Assembly (NCBI GenBank): GCA_038373885.1
Contig: JAWZYV010000707.1
Span: forward strand, 186,001-250,000
Source: Cheiracanthium punctorium
Taxonomy: Eukaryota > Arthropoda > Arachnida > Araneae > Cheiracanthiidae
Direction: 5' to 3'
Length of the DNA stretch: 64,000 nt
Shown here one piece after another: positions 46,985 through 57,443 of this stretch. Position numbers and translations under genes: made by a program. How positions within the stretch are numbered: position 1 is the first letter of the stretch; every line of letters starts with the position of its first letter. Under the pieces are notes generated by a model. That model made no database searches and was not told the origin of the DNA. It saw only the letters and a program-made list of their open reading frames with translations.

Positions 46985-47998
46985 AAGTGGGATACTTCAG
47001 CAGATCAAGCTTTCAACCAATTAAAATCCGCCTTAATTTCATACCCCTGTTTACTTTTACCTGATACAAAGAAAGAATTTATTTTACATACTGATGCTTC
47101 GGGTTTTGCTATTGGAGCTGTACTTAGTCAGGAAGGGCCTGATGGACAAATACATCCTGTGGGCTATGCTAGTAGGAGATTGAAAGATGCAGAGACGCGT
47201 TATAGTGTTTTTGAAAGAGAAACTCTTGCGGTAGTTTGGGGAATTAATAATTTCAAACATTATCTTTATGGACAAAAGTTCAAACTTTTTTGTGATCAAA
47301 AGTCCCTCTCCTATGCTCTCACACTGAAAGATGGTGGCAGAATTACCCGTTGGATTTTAGCTTTACAAAATTATGACTTTGAAATTTTTCACACTCCTGG
47401 GAAACAAAATGTGCCAGCTGACACTTTGTCCAGAACCGTAAATCTCATCGACACAATGGTTCAAAATTTTCCTTCTTCCCGTATTAAGAGCCTTCAGGAC
47501 GAAGATAGTAAGTGTAGAAGTATTCTTGATGAATTGAGTCAATCTGAGGAGGTAGAACATAAGGGAATTAAATTTTTTACTAAAGATGGTATTTTATTTT
47601 GTGTGAATGACAAACCCAAAGAAGGTGCGGTCATCACAGATAGGTTAGTCGTTCCAAAAACTTTAATTAAAGAAGTTTTGACGTTAGGACATGATTCAAT
47701 GACAGTGGCACACCCAGGTATTAGGAGAACAATTACCCGAATTAGACAAAATTACTTTTGGTGGAACATGAATCACCACATTAAGAACCATGTAAAGTCA
47801 TGTCAATCTTGTATAGAAAGACGTGGATATGTAGCCAAACACAAGGCTCCTTTACAGAGAGTTCCAGTGACTAGTAGACCTTTTGAACGGATTGGTATGG
47901 ACGCTGTAGGCCCTTTGCCCATTACTGAGTCAGGACATCAACACATCATTGTAATCAGTGATTATTTCACGCGTTGGGTAGAAGCTTATCCAGTTTAG
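46976..47998 (+). CDS. Pol, second segment: RNase H and start of integrase
   Basis: The frame continues pol after the break at the A run. It begins WDTSADQAFNQLKSAL, then RNase H: FILHTDASGFAIGAVLSQ (first Asp), RYSVFERETLAVVWGI (Glu), FKLFCDQKSLSYAL (Asp), and PADTLSR. The integrase zinc-binding domain follows as HPGIRR...C..C (HDSMTVAHPGIRR, SCQSCIERR), then IGMDAVGPLP with the first catalytic Asp. It stops at EAYPV because of another single-base difference in a T run near 47993-47996. GTG at 46976 is only where the frame opens, not a real start. Confidence 0.92.
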   Translation: MDFKWDTSADQAFNQLKSALISYPCLLLPDTKKEFILHTDASGFAIGAVLSQEGPDGQIHPVGYASRRLKDAETRYSVFERETLAVVWGINNFKHYLYGQKFKLFCDQKSLSYALTLKDGGRITRWILALQNYDFEIFHTPGKQNVPADTLSRTVNLIDTMVQNFPSSRIKSLQDEDSKCRSILDELSQSEEVEHKGIKFFTKDGILFCVNDKPKEGAVITDRLVVPKTLIKEVLTLGHDSMTVAHPGIRRTITRIRQNYFWWNMNHHIKNHVKSCQSCIERRGYVAKHKAPLQRVPVTSRPFERIGMDAVGPLPITESGHQHIIVISDYFTRWVEAYPV

Positions 47999-49054
47999 AC
48001 CTGCAGACTGAGACTGTTGCTTTAATTTTAGAGCGTTTTATTTGCACTCACGGAATTCCAGAACACCTAATTACAGATAGATACAGCTCATTTCTTTCGG
48101 ACAGCATAAAAAAGGTTTATTCGAAATTAAACATTAAAAAGCAGTACACCACCAGTTATCATCCCTCGGCAGATGGCGTGGTTGAACGCGTCAATGCCAC
48201 AATTGTCAACTCTTTAAAGCACTTAGTTAATGAGACTGCAAATGAATGGGACAAATACTTACATTTTGCTCTTTTAGCCTATAGAACTGCAATACATTCC
48301 ACCATTAAAGACACTCCTGCTCATTTAATCTTTGGTAGGGATTTAATTTTACCCATTCATTTAATTAACAATCCACCTTTAAGAAGTTATGCGGATCAAA
48401 GGGAATTAAGTGAGGATATTGAACTTCGCCTTCAGAGAGCTTTTAAACTTGTCCATGAAAATCTTATCAAAGCTGCTGAAAAACAAGAGAGTTACAGGAG
48501 TAAAGTTTGTAAGGAGAAGGGCATTGTTGTAGGAGATCTGGTCATGCTTTACACTCCATCTATTAAAGCGGGGAAGGGGAAGAAATTTTCGAAGTTTAAT
48601 GAGGGGCCTTACAGAGTTAAAAAACAGACTAGTAATGTAAATTTTGAAATAGTACATATTAACAACCCTAATGACATACAACATGTACACGTGGACAGAC
48701 TAACTAAAATTCCTGAACGTATAATTTTTCCATCTTTACCTGTAGAGCTCATTGAGGATGACAATAGCGATGTAGAAAATGTAACTGATCAGTCAAATGA
48801 ACCACACCAGTTAGGCGTCCCCCCACACCAGTTAGGCTTTCCCCACACCAGTTAGGCGTCGTTATAGAATTGTCACAAATAGCAACAGGAAAAAGACTAC
48901 TACTACACAGAGGTCGACTTCAGGGCAGACTCAACAACAGATGCCAGTCCAGTCCAGTAGTAGGAGCATACAGCAACCTGTGTCCAGACCAGCAACAAGG
49001 CAACATTCATACTCACTTCGCCCAAGGGACTCTAGAGGTTTTGTGAAAAGTTAA
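47997..49054 (+). CDS. Pol, third segment: integrase catalytic core and C-terminus
   Basis: Reads on from LDLQTETVALILERFICTHG. ITDRYSSFLS carries the second catalytic Asp and YHPSADGVVERVNATI the Glu. Then come AYRTAIHSTIKDTPAHLIFG and the C-terminal domain with VGDLVMLY, GPYRVKKQT and VHVDRLTKI. Near 48803-48856 a short tandem repeat (units 21 then 20 bp, HQLGVP-like) throws the frame off and it stops at 48855. The usual Ser/Gln-rich tail ending YSLRPRDSRGFVKS is still readable in another frame to a TAA at 49052-49054. The integrase inserts the cDNA into chromosomes. Confidence 0.9.
48803..48857 (+). repeat. Short tandem repeat in pol C-terminus
   Basis: ACACCAGTTAGGC occurs three times, starting at 48804, 48825 and 48845. 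Spacing is 21 bp then 20 bp, with differing C runs between, so the array changes reading frame. Confidence 0.9.
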
Positions 49055-49064
49055 TGTTATTAAA

Positions 49065-49319
49065 ATGATGGACTTTTACATTTTGATTGACAAGTTTTTT
49101 TTTATATGTATTTTGGTATTGAGTATTATTTTATGTTTATTTTCTTTGTATGTCTTTGGTAGTAACTGTATTACAACACTGTTATTTAGGGCCCTAATAT
49201 CTGTTGCAAGATATGTAAAAGTTTTTTTTTTGCTATTAATTATAGGAGTAGCTAACCTAAATGAATTGATAGTAGGGAGGTTCTTTTATGTAGACTGCGA
49301 ACTGATATTAACAGTGTAA
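49065..49319 (+). CDS. Hypothetical 84-aa membrane protein after pol
   Basis: Starts 11 nt after the pol stop, inside Gypsy element B. It is strongly hydrophobic, with a likely membrane segment at about residues 10-32 (FFFICILVLSIILCLFSLYV) and another around 50-64. I do not recognise it and it lacks any envelope hallmark such as a furin site or long ectodomain. It may be chance in T-rich sequence, since polyT favours Phe and Leu codons. If it were real, its position is where some Gypsy elements place an extra ORF. Confidence 0.3.
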   Translation: MMDFYILIDKFFFICILVLSIILCLFSLYVFGSNCITTLLFRALISVARYVKVFFLLLIIGVANLNELIVGRFFYVDCELILTV

Positions 49320-49811
49320 TTGTAATTGTTTTCTTTCATTTAGGAAGAGAAATTTTTTTTTTACCTTTTAGTTAATGTCAAGTATGGTGTAAATTTTTCT
49401 TTATTTTTGTGGTTAAAGCCATTTTTTTGAGTTGAATAATGTGAAACTAATTTTTTTCTTGCTGGGAGTCCTACAGTTCTCATCAAAATTTTTCTTTCAT
49501 GATGTGATATAAATTTTTTTTATATATATATACCTTAATGTTTTGAGTAATCAATGTAGTCGGGTAGTTTTGCAATTTGGGTAAAGCTGTGATATTTTAG
49601 TTTTTTTTAATATTTCATTCAAATGTTTTGTGGCGTGTAAAGCTCAATTTAGAGCATTTATGTTTTCTCATTTGTTATTTTGAGAATCTTTTTTTCCTTT
49701 TGTGAGGATCATATGGTGTGGTTAAAGAGCTGTTGGTTTTGGTGTAAAGAAAAAAAAAAAAAAAAAAAAAAAAAGTTCCTTTTTTTTTTTTTAAGGTGAG
49801 GGGAAGGTAGT
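49320..49811 (+). other. 3' untranslated part of Gypsy element B with polypurine tract
   Basis: T-rich non-coding DNA with an A run (about 49750-49774) and a T run, ending in the polypurine tract AAGGTGAGGGGAAGGTAG (49793-49810), one base before the 3' LTR. The tract primes plus-strand cDNA synthesis in this class. Confidence 0.85.
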
Positions 49812-51252
49812 TGTTATGATCTGAAAAATGTTTTGAAAATAATGTTTGTTCTAGCGATCTATGAGTAGTAAAAACAAATTATAGAGTAATATTTTGTGTA
49901 ATGTTTAAGTGGTACTACTTATCTTTTGGGTTTGTTTATTATTTCTTTCACGGCACAAACTTTCCGATTTCGCAGTTTGTTTTGATTCGTTTTGCGCGCT
50001 AACGTCAAAACAGGTTGCCAGATCGGATGAACAAAACTTTTTCTTTTTGATACGTGGTATTGGTATGATTGTAACTTTTGATAAATAATTAATGTTAGAA
50101 ATGTGTATATGTGTTTTTTTAAAATCGAGCCGACTTTTCCTTTTCTTTATGCCGACATTTTTTTTTTCTTAAATAAATTTTTTGATACAAACATCATATT
50201 TTGGCTTTGTAAAGTGTTTGCTAAATTTTAAGTTTTGGTTTAAAAAGTTTTTATGCTAAAATTTTCTCTCCATCTTTAACTTTTATTCTGCCTTTTCTGT
50301 TTTTTTTTCTTTTTACCCCTTTTCCCTGCATCATTTCACATAATTCGATAGATTGGATGAAGTTTCGATACAGACATCGAAATCGGCGGAGGAACACAAC
50401 CACGTGCAAGAAAAAATGTAAATGCCTCAAAATACATCAATTAACCAACGAAATAATTAAATTTCTTTTTAATGCAACGTAAATTCACCAAATAAATAAA
50501 TTTCACTTAAAATTTTATGCACTAAGATATGAAAAAATTAAAGTTCATGAATGAACTTGATGGTCGGATGAATACAGAAGTGAGAAGGCTGAGAAGGGAA
50601 AAGCGAGCGTCAGGGAGCGAGCTGTCTCTCTTCCTCTTCCTCTTCGAGTAGCAGGTACTTACGGACGGAGATCGGAACGTGATTTTTTTTTTGGAGAGAA
50701 GCCAAGACATGATGTGGTTGACTCGAGGCATGGAACCGGCGACCTGAGACTACTGAACGAAGGGGGCCCCCAGATTCTTTCCCCAGACGATAAGTCATTC
50801 CCTTTTCTTTTCTTTCCCTTTCTCTATTTAATTTTTTTTTGTCGGCTTTTAAAAATATAACTTTAAGTGCACTTCAACAAGGGAACCTTAAAATGTTTGT
50901 AATAATGGGTATTTTAAGTTTGAATATTGTAAAAGAAAATGTGTTTCCATGAATTTGTTTTTGAGTTAATTTAAAATAAATGTAAGATTTTAAAGTTTAA
51001 CAGAGTGTTTTCTTCATTATTTCTTTGTCTCGTTACTGGGTCCATAATGGCGTCGTTGCGCCATTTTTCTTTTCAGCGAAATGCACAGATAGAACCTGGG
51101 TCTTTGGCGGCTTAAAACATTTAAACTATACGATTATTTCGGCCTCTATGCCATTTGTTTTAGGAAAAGAAATTGGATTATTTGATATTTTTATTTAACT
51201 TTAATTTAGGTATGTTTGCAAATTTTAACTTAAGCTTCGTGAAGTCATGGCA
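49812..51252 (+). repeat. 3' LTR of Gypsy element B
   Basis: A 1441-bp partner. Substitutions relative to the 5' copy: CACGTGC for CACATGC, TTAAAGTT for TTAACGTT, TCTCGTTAC for TCTTGTTAC; plus three T runs one shorter. Confidence 0.96.
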
Positions 51253-51913
51253 GTACACCTAAACCATCTTTCCAATTGCATTAGGATCTGATATTTTCAA
51301 AGAGCAATAGTTCCTACATAAAGCATTCAAACTTTTACATTCTCCTACATCAGGAGTGGCTAACTTTTGTATATCATGCACCAATTATTTTCACAAGAGT
51401 TAAGATGTGCCATACAACTCAAGCACCTTCTTACATTTTCTTGCATTCACGGGTCAAGTTAGAAAATATGAATATGGGTAGGCTTAAGTTTAGGAAAGGA
51501 AAAGTAATAACGTATGAATATGAGACTGAAATTGTTGTTCTGAATAAGAGACAGGCTTTTATAATTGATTTTTCAGGGGTGATAGTTCAATTTTTTTTTT
51601 TTTTTTTTTTTTTGACAATGTATTTTGGAGTGTACAAATGTTTCCTTTATACGTAGCATCATAAATTATAACAAAATATTTCTGGGTACAAAATTATTTT
51701 TCAAGGGTCCTTCATTTTCCTCAAAACAATAAATACGTACAAGGATGCAAACTGCCATGATTTGGTAGAATTAGTCCCCTGTCCTACATAAACACTATTG
51801 CTAGCACTACAGTGCTGTGAAAATCAAGCATTTTTTTTTTTTTTTTTAAGCATCGACACATGTATGACATGCCGAAGTATTTTTCAGATGTGTTTGCCAG
51901 ATGTTAGCCCTAT
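51253..51913. other. No gene seen
   Basis: Intron right of Gypsy element B, with T tracts at about 51590-51613 and 51831-51848. Confidence 0.5.
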
Positions 51914-52919
51914 CCCAGACAGCACATAAGCTGAAATCAATCTTGACATTTCTTTGAATTTGACATATTAATGCAAGCTTAACAGTTCAATTCATTTTAA
52001 GCTTGCAGCAAGCTTGGAGATTACAAAAAAATGAGTCAGCAAATATTTTCCGGCTGAATTTAAGTCATTTGAACTGTCAAGCTTGTATACAACTTGATTA
52101 CTGCTTGATTTAGAAAGCCACATCCACATAACAAATAATTTATCATCAGTCATAAATGTACTTGACCATAGAATTAAAAAAAAAAAAAATAAAAAAATAA
52201 AAAAAGATTCCATATTTCCAAATATTGAAATTCTTCAAAATAAAATACGAATATACTACAAAATTGATTTCAAAATCAGTCATTTGTCTCGATTTTGGCC
52301 AATATTGCCCAACATGAGTGTTGCGATATTGAAAGTTTTAAAAAATTGCTGCTTTTAAGTTTATATTGTGCTTATTTCCCTATTAGTAGAGTCTATAAAT
52401 CACACATAACATTATTTTAATTTTGATTCATCCCATGGAAAAATAAAAGAAGCAGATCAGCATCGGCCATCAGCCAATACTGATCAATCTCCCCCAAAAA
52501 CGACGTGACAACCATAACAGTCACTTCAAACTTTAGTCATATCACCTTGAGTTAGATTGGCATACTGGTTAGGACACTGGCTTCCAACTCCTTAGGTCCT
52601 GAGATCGATCCCAGTCATGGACGTTAGATGGAAACAGATTAAAATAACTTGAGGTTCCAGCGTAAAGGGGAAAATGCGTGGAAAGAAATTATATATGAGA
52701 TGACCAGCGTCCCATGTATTAAATTTTTTTTTAGGAAAATATTTTTAAAGTTTGAATTAAGCTTGCTATGTCAAGCTTAATGCAAGTTGGGCAAGTGAAC
52801 ACTTGATACAAGCTTACATTAAGCTTACACGCTTGAAATTTTCAAGCTTAATTCAAGTTTATTGACTTGATAAATCAAGCTTGCTGCAAGTTTGATGCAA
52901 ATTTGATGTGCTGTCTGGG
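51914..52919. mobile_element. Terminal-inverted-repeat element rich in AAGCTT motifs (unclassified)
   Basis: Ends CCCAGACAGCACA and its exact complement TGTGCTGTCTGGG at 52907-52919. AAGCTT occurs ten times, clustered in the first and last 250 bp, usually as CAAGCTTA, TAAGCTTG or CAAGCTTG. Subterminal repeats like these are typical transposase-binding arrays of DNA transposons. No transposase is encoded. I cannot see a clear target duplication (AT at most) and cannot assign a superfamily. A SINE-like sequence lies inside. Confidence 0.75.
52555..52735 (+). repeat. tRNA-derived SINE-like sequence
   Basis: A-box-like TGGCATACTGG and B-box-like GAGATCGATCCC occur at tRNA-like spacing, then a non-tRNA body ending ...GTCCCATGTATTAAA and a T-rich stretch. 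It sits in the middle of the AAGCTT-rich element. No target duplication identified. Confidence 0.5.
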
Positions 52920-54550
52920 ATCAGGCATTAAAGCATTATTTTCGGTTTTGTTGCCATACTTTGCTCTTAAATAATTCCTTTAAGCTTAAATGCAAACAGA
53001 AAACAAGTTTCCATTCACATTTATTTGATTCTAAAAGTTACCCTTAAAAATCTGAATTGCAATAATTCAATATTGGCCAATTAATTCATAGCATTAATTT
53101 AGCCTGTAATGCTTTAAAACATCTCTTAAAAGTTTACCTTATTGGTTTTCTCAAATGTGAACAATTGCTAATGCACTTTCCTTTTGTGTTATGCAAATTA
53201 ACTTTGACTTTTGCGTTATGCAGATTAAAGCCAATCTTCCTATGACGCCTCGCACGTGCCGTCTTTCTCCCGGTATGGATGTCCTTGTAATAGTGTACTT
53301 TGTGGGTCGCGGCTAAGATTTAAATACTCTAGCTTTGATGCCTGGCTAGCTTGCTTGCTTAGCTCTTTTTTTTTTTCTTTTAGTATATTAGTTTGACAAT
53401 GTAAAGATAATAGTAATCCTCGGCTCAACTGACCACTTAGCTGTTTGTAAAAGGAATACTTTGACTTGTAACAAAGTATGTTACTGTAAGTTTTGTTTTA
53501 CTTACTTTGTTGCTTTTCCTGGACTGTAGCCGGATAAATGACTTAAAGTATCAAGAAGATTGAAATAAAACTGTATTTATCTTATCGAACATTTTTAGTT
53601 ATTTTACAATTTTTACACTGTCTTATACATTGAGCAAGTTTTTAAACTGCTTCCATTGCGTGTGTATATTCTGCAGAAATGTTTTAGTTATGTTTTAGCA
53701 TTGAAGGACTTGAGTGAAATTATTAGAGACTTTAATATTTTATTCAGCCTTTCCTCACTTTCCCGTTCAGTACTGACACCAGATAACATGGAGTGGTGGG
53801 GGAAATTAAATTTTGAAAGTTGCACAAGGTTTGCAATTTCTGATAACTGACGTAAAGTTTGGTACCAAAAAATAAGTCTTCAAAATTGAACCAAGCTTGG
53901 CAATATCTTCCAAATTTGGCTAGAAACCGATAAACACGGTTTATTAGAAAAGAAAAGTATTGTTAGAATATGCTCACAGGGCAGTGGCATAGCCAAAGGG
54001 GGGTGGATAGGGAAGGTCACAGGCAAGGCATTCGGCACCCATAGCACACTATCTGGCTTAGGGTCCTGCGGTCATGCATATAGATTAAGATCATCAACAA
54101 AAAAACTTCCTCTCTGCTTGAACGTTTTTGTCCATATATTCTCTCATCTCTCGTCTCCTCTCAGCAAAATCTTTTTTTTTTTTTTTCTTCCTTTTTTCAC
54201 GCAATCTTGCCACTCAGGATTCAGCTTCCGTTCGCTCCTCATCTTGCATAATTTTTAGTTTACCTCTCCTTTACAGTTCACCGATTAATTCTGAAGGGGT
54301 TTACTCCTTTATTTCATTCACTCTCCTAATGGGTTCCATTAAAAATGCTACTTTAATTTGCCTTCTACACCAGCTCTCATGACAATTATTCTCCCCATAA
54401 ATATTCACAATTCATTGGAAGTATTCATTTTCTGTCTTCCTTTTTTGTCCATATACTGTCATTGTTGGCGACGTCATGTCTGCGTCATTTCTCTTTCTTA
54501 GTTATGCTTGTCAATTTTTTTTTTCCTGTGTGGCCCAAGTCACACTACAA
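52920..54550. other. No gene; fragments of repeats
   Basis: 53855-53975 matches the unclassified repeat at 57600-57720 (AAATTGAACCAAGCTTGGCA). At 53985, CAGTGGCATAGCCAAAGGGG is a hAT-like MITE end without a visible partner. Otherwise AT-rich intron. Confidence 0.5.
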
Positions 54551-55916
54551 TAGAGCTGAAGCAAACCGCATGTATTCGGTACTAAGATACGGATAATCAC
54601 TCAGACTCGAAGTAACGAATTGTTACTTTTCGGTTGATATCGTTACTCGTTACTCGATCCGAAGATGTTTCCGATCGAGCAGCTTCGAACTTCGAATACA
54701 GACTGCCAGGCGAGGCGTTATTTGTTACTGGGGTTACTGGATATCGGATCGCGGTTTCAATGGGGAAAATGACTTTCGAGTTTGCATTTCGGATCGACCA
54801 GGTTCGAACTTCGAACGGGAGAAAATGAATTTCAGTATTTGAGTAATAGTATGTTCCTTTCCGTTACTAGATACCGGAAGTATTATGGATTCTCGCTGTT
54901 GGGAGGGAAAAATCAGTTTCGGTATTTGAGGAGTAGTATGTTCTGGTTGCAATTCGTTTGTGCCGCGCCGAATGGAATCGTTTTGATGAGGTTTGGAAGA
55001 ATCCATATGTTTCGTTACAGTTATGGAGATGGAATAGTATCTGCTGCTCTATTGATATGGGTCGTACAATGGGGGGATACGATCCGGTGTATAGTATGTT
55101 ATTATGCACAGTTGAACTCTTTTTTTGCGGGGGGGGAGGGGGGTGTTCTTATAATTGTAGAGGAGCAATACATATAAGAGAAGCACGTTAGTAAGGGGTG
55201 CTAATTTCGGGCTTTCTAACATTTTAGTACTAAATAGTGGTGCAATCAGAATTCTTTCTTTCAGGGTGGTTCCGAAGCAGGATTGCGAACTTAACTTTTT
55301 CTTTTTTTTTTTCATATTCTCATTTAATTTTGTAGTGTGATTATTTTATTATTTTTACTATTCTTATAAATTTGTAAAACTATTTTGCTATGCTTACGTC
55401 TTTTATTTCATATTCACATTGTAAATATTTCGAAACATTGCCACTGATTTTTGGTAAACTGATTTGTTTTACAATCTTTATGGGTATTTCCAAAAATTTT
55501 ATGTCAATCTCTTAAATATTTATTTTTATTGTTCCTCTTTTCAGTATAATCTAGCAAATAATACGCTCATAGATGGCTGCACTAGCAGTATCAAACTACT
55601 ACTGGCAAATTCATAGTAAATTTTATAATTCTAGTGGTTGATGTTATGTATTTCATCTACACATTCAGTTTTATACTTTTTGAAATGTTAAATAAATTTT
55701 CTGTTTCTTCTAATGTCTGATTTTAATGTACTTTGTATTGGTACTATTAGAATACATATCTGTAATCCCTTAGATTCCTTGGTATTCGGATGCGTATGAT
55801 CCTATTCTATTAGTAGTAACGAAAGTAACGAGTAACGAATACTTAGTAACGAATAGTGAACATCTAAGTAACAAATACATACGGATACTCATTATGTCGT
55901 TACTTTTACAGCACTA
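54551..55916. mobile_element. hAT-like non-autonomous element with 8-bp duplication
   Basis: A 1366-bp element between two copies of CACTACAA (54543-54550 and 55917-55924). The right end, reading in, is TAGTGCTGTAAAAGTAACG; the left end is the weaker TAGAGCTGAAGCAAAC. Both flanks are rich in GTAACGA/TCGTTAC motifs (GTTACTCGTTACTCG at 54643, AACGAGTAACGAATA at 55828), forming diffuse inverted repeats. No hAT transposase is recognisable; short frames around 54630-55310 look like chance readings. Confidence 0.8.
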
Positions 55917-55947
55917 CACTACAATACTTGCCGATAGCTGTAAAATA

Positions 55948-57441
55948 CACTCATGTCCATAAATTAAGGATAATGAAGTTCAGGTAAAGAAAGAGAAAGA
56001 AGCAAAACAAATTTGACTTATTTGTAAAGTCTATTTATTAAACAAAAAGTAAAGAGCAAAAAATATGCTATATGTTTGACATAATTAATAAAAATTGCAA
56101 GTTTTACTCCCTTGACCAAATTTCAAAAAACAGTATAACATGGTTAGTAGGATGGTTAATACGGAGTATGTCTCCCGGACGATGCAATACAGGCCTGACA
56201 ATGCCTAGGCATGCTGAGTATCAAATGATCAATCTGATCTTGGGGAATATTACACCACTCATCAAGCAATGCACTCCGAAGTTCCAGTAGACAGGTGGGA
56301 GGGTGTTGACGGGCTGCAATTTGTCGGCCAAGCATATCCCACACATGCTCTATTGGATTCAAGTCCGGTGAGTATGCTGGCCAATGCATATGGGTGATAT
56401 CCTCCGATTGAAGGCATTCGTCTACAATGTTTGCACGGTGAGGACGGGCGTTGTCATCCATAAACACAAATTCAGCACCCATGGCGCCCCGAAACAAACG
56501 TACATGTTGTTCCAGAATTCCAGAATGACATCCTGGTAGATGTGGCCTGTCATCGTTACACTCTGAACATGCAGGTCAGTTCTGGAACCAAGAACAATTC
56601 CTCCCCAAACGAGCCATCCTGCACCACCGTAACGGTGTCTTTCAATGGTGTTCTCTTGGTGGTAACGGGTACCTGGCGCTCTCCAGATGAATGTCCGGCG
56701 AGAATCAGACTCCAAACTAAACCTGGACTCGTCGGAAAACATCACACAAGACCACTGTTGCGGTGTCCACAATGCATGCTCTCTACTCCAGGTTAATCGC
56801 AGGCGACAGTGAGTTGCGGTAAGTGGAACACATCTGACAGGCCTACGAGCATATAGACCAATGTGCCCTAAGCGTCTGTACACGGTCTGCCTTGAAACTG
56901 TCGTACCGGTAGCTGAAGAGAGCTGACGAGACAGGTCTGATGCTGTACTCCGTCTGTTTCTTTTGGCAGTAACTGCCAAATAGCGGTCCTCATTCGGCAT
57001 TGTAACTCGGGGGCGACCTATGCTGTAATGTCTACTCACATTACCATCATCTTGGAATCGTTGCCAAAGCCTGGAGATGACACGCTGGGCGATTCCAAGT
57101 TCCTCGGATACTTCCAGCTGGGTATGTCCACATTCCAGTCGTCCAATAATTCTGCCACGTAAAACATCATCCAAATGCCTCCTTTGTGCCATAACTATGC
57201 GGTTTTTGCACTGAAAGGCTTTCACAGCGCTTATGAACAATTTTACTTCTTTGCCACCATTCCTTATATACCCCTCTCTTACACTCTCGTCATTGTGACG
57301 TACCATCCACGCCATCTGGTGGTTTCCTGTAATTTGCATATTCTTCTTCAAGATGTGTGTGATCATTCCACAGGTGAAATTTTTATTTTAGAGATCAATT
57401 TCTGTGCGATTCTGAATTATCCTTAATTTATGGGCATAGTG
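55948..57441 (-). mobile_element. Tc1-like DNA transposon, single frameshift
   Basis: A 1494-bp element flanked by TA (55946-55947 and 57442-57443). Terminal inverted repeats of 26-27 bp (CACT(C)ATG(T/C)CCATAAATTA...) differ by one indel and one substitution. It encodes a DD34E transposase on the minus strand, complete except for one 8-bp tandem duplication. It is inserted in a dispersed repeat: the flanks TGTAAAATA and TAGTTTTAG align to the uninterrupted TGTAAAACAGTTTTAG near 57740. Confidence 0.95.
56156..57192 (-). pseudogene. Tc1 DD34E transposase with 8-bp duplication
   Basis: The start at 57192 (MAQRRHLDD) is chosen because it gives the family's normal N-terminus and length (about 340 aa); the longer frame upstream is not conserved sequence. 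Order: helix-turn-helix region LECGHTQLEVSEELGIAQRV, a second DNA-binding part with GRPRVT, then the catalytic domain with CVMFSDESRFSL (first Asp), VFMDDNARPHRA (second Asp) and SPDLNPIEHVWD (Glu, 34 residues after the Asp). The octamer TCCAGAAT is repeated in tandem at 56511-56526 (plus strand), which shifts the frame just before the second Asp. All catalytic residues are otherwise intact, so the damage is probably recent. Confidence 0.93.
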
Positions 57442-57443
57442 TA

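Larger units (their letters stand above)
42716..51252 (+). mobile_element. Ty3/Gypsy element B, nearly intact and very young
   Basis: LTRs at 42716-44159 (1444 bp) and 49812-51252 (1441 bp) are flanked by GTAC (42712-42715 and 51253-51256). They differ by only three substitutions and three 1-nt differences in T runs. The primer-binding site candidate TGGTGCCGTGAC is at 44168-44179, and the polypurine tract AAGGTGAGGGGAAGGTAG at 49793-49810. Between them are a gag ORF (44336-45202) and a pol region (45193-49054) with protease, RT, RNase H and integrase in Gypsy order. pol is interrupted by small indels. The element is in sense orientation opposite to ST7, inside its 17.9-kb intron. Confidence 0.97.

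Noticed and set aside
54634..55315. Several overlapping open frames on both strands
   Set aside because: They lie in the GTAACGA-rich hAT-like element, overlap each other on both strands and show no transposase motifs.
57192..57366. Longer start for the Tc1 transposase at 57366
   Set aside because: The extra 58 residues are non-conserved and MAQRRH at 57192 gives the usual family N-terminus and length.
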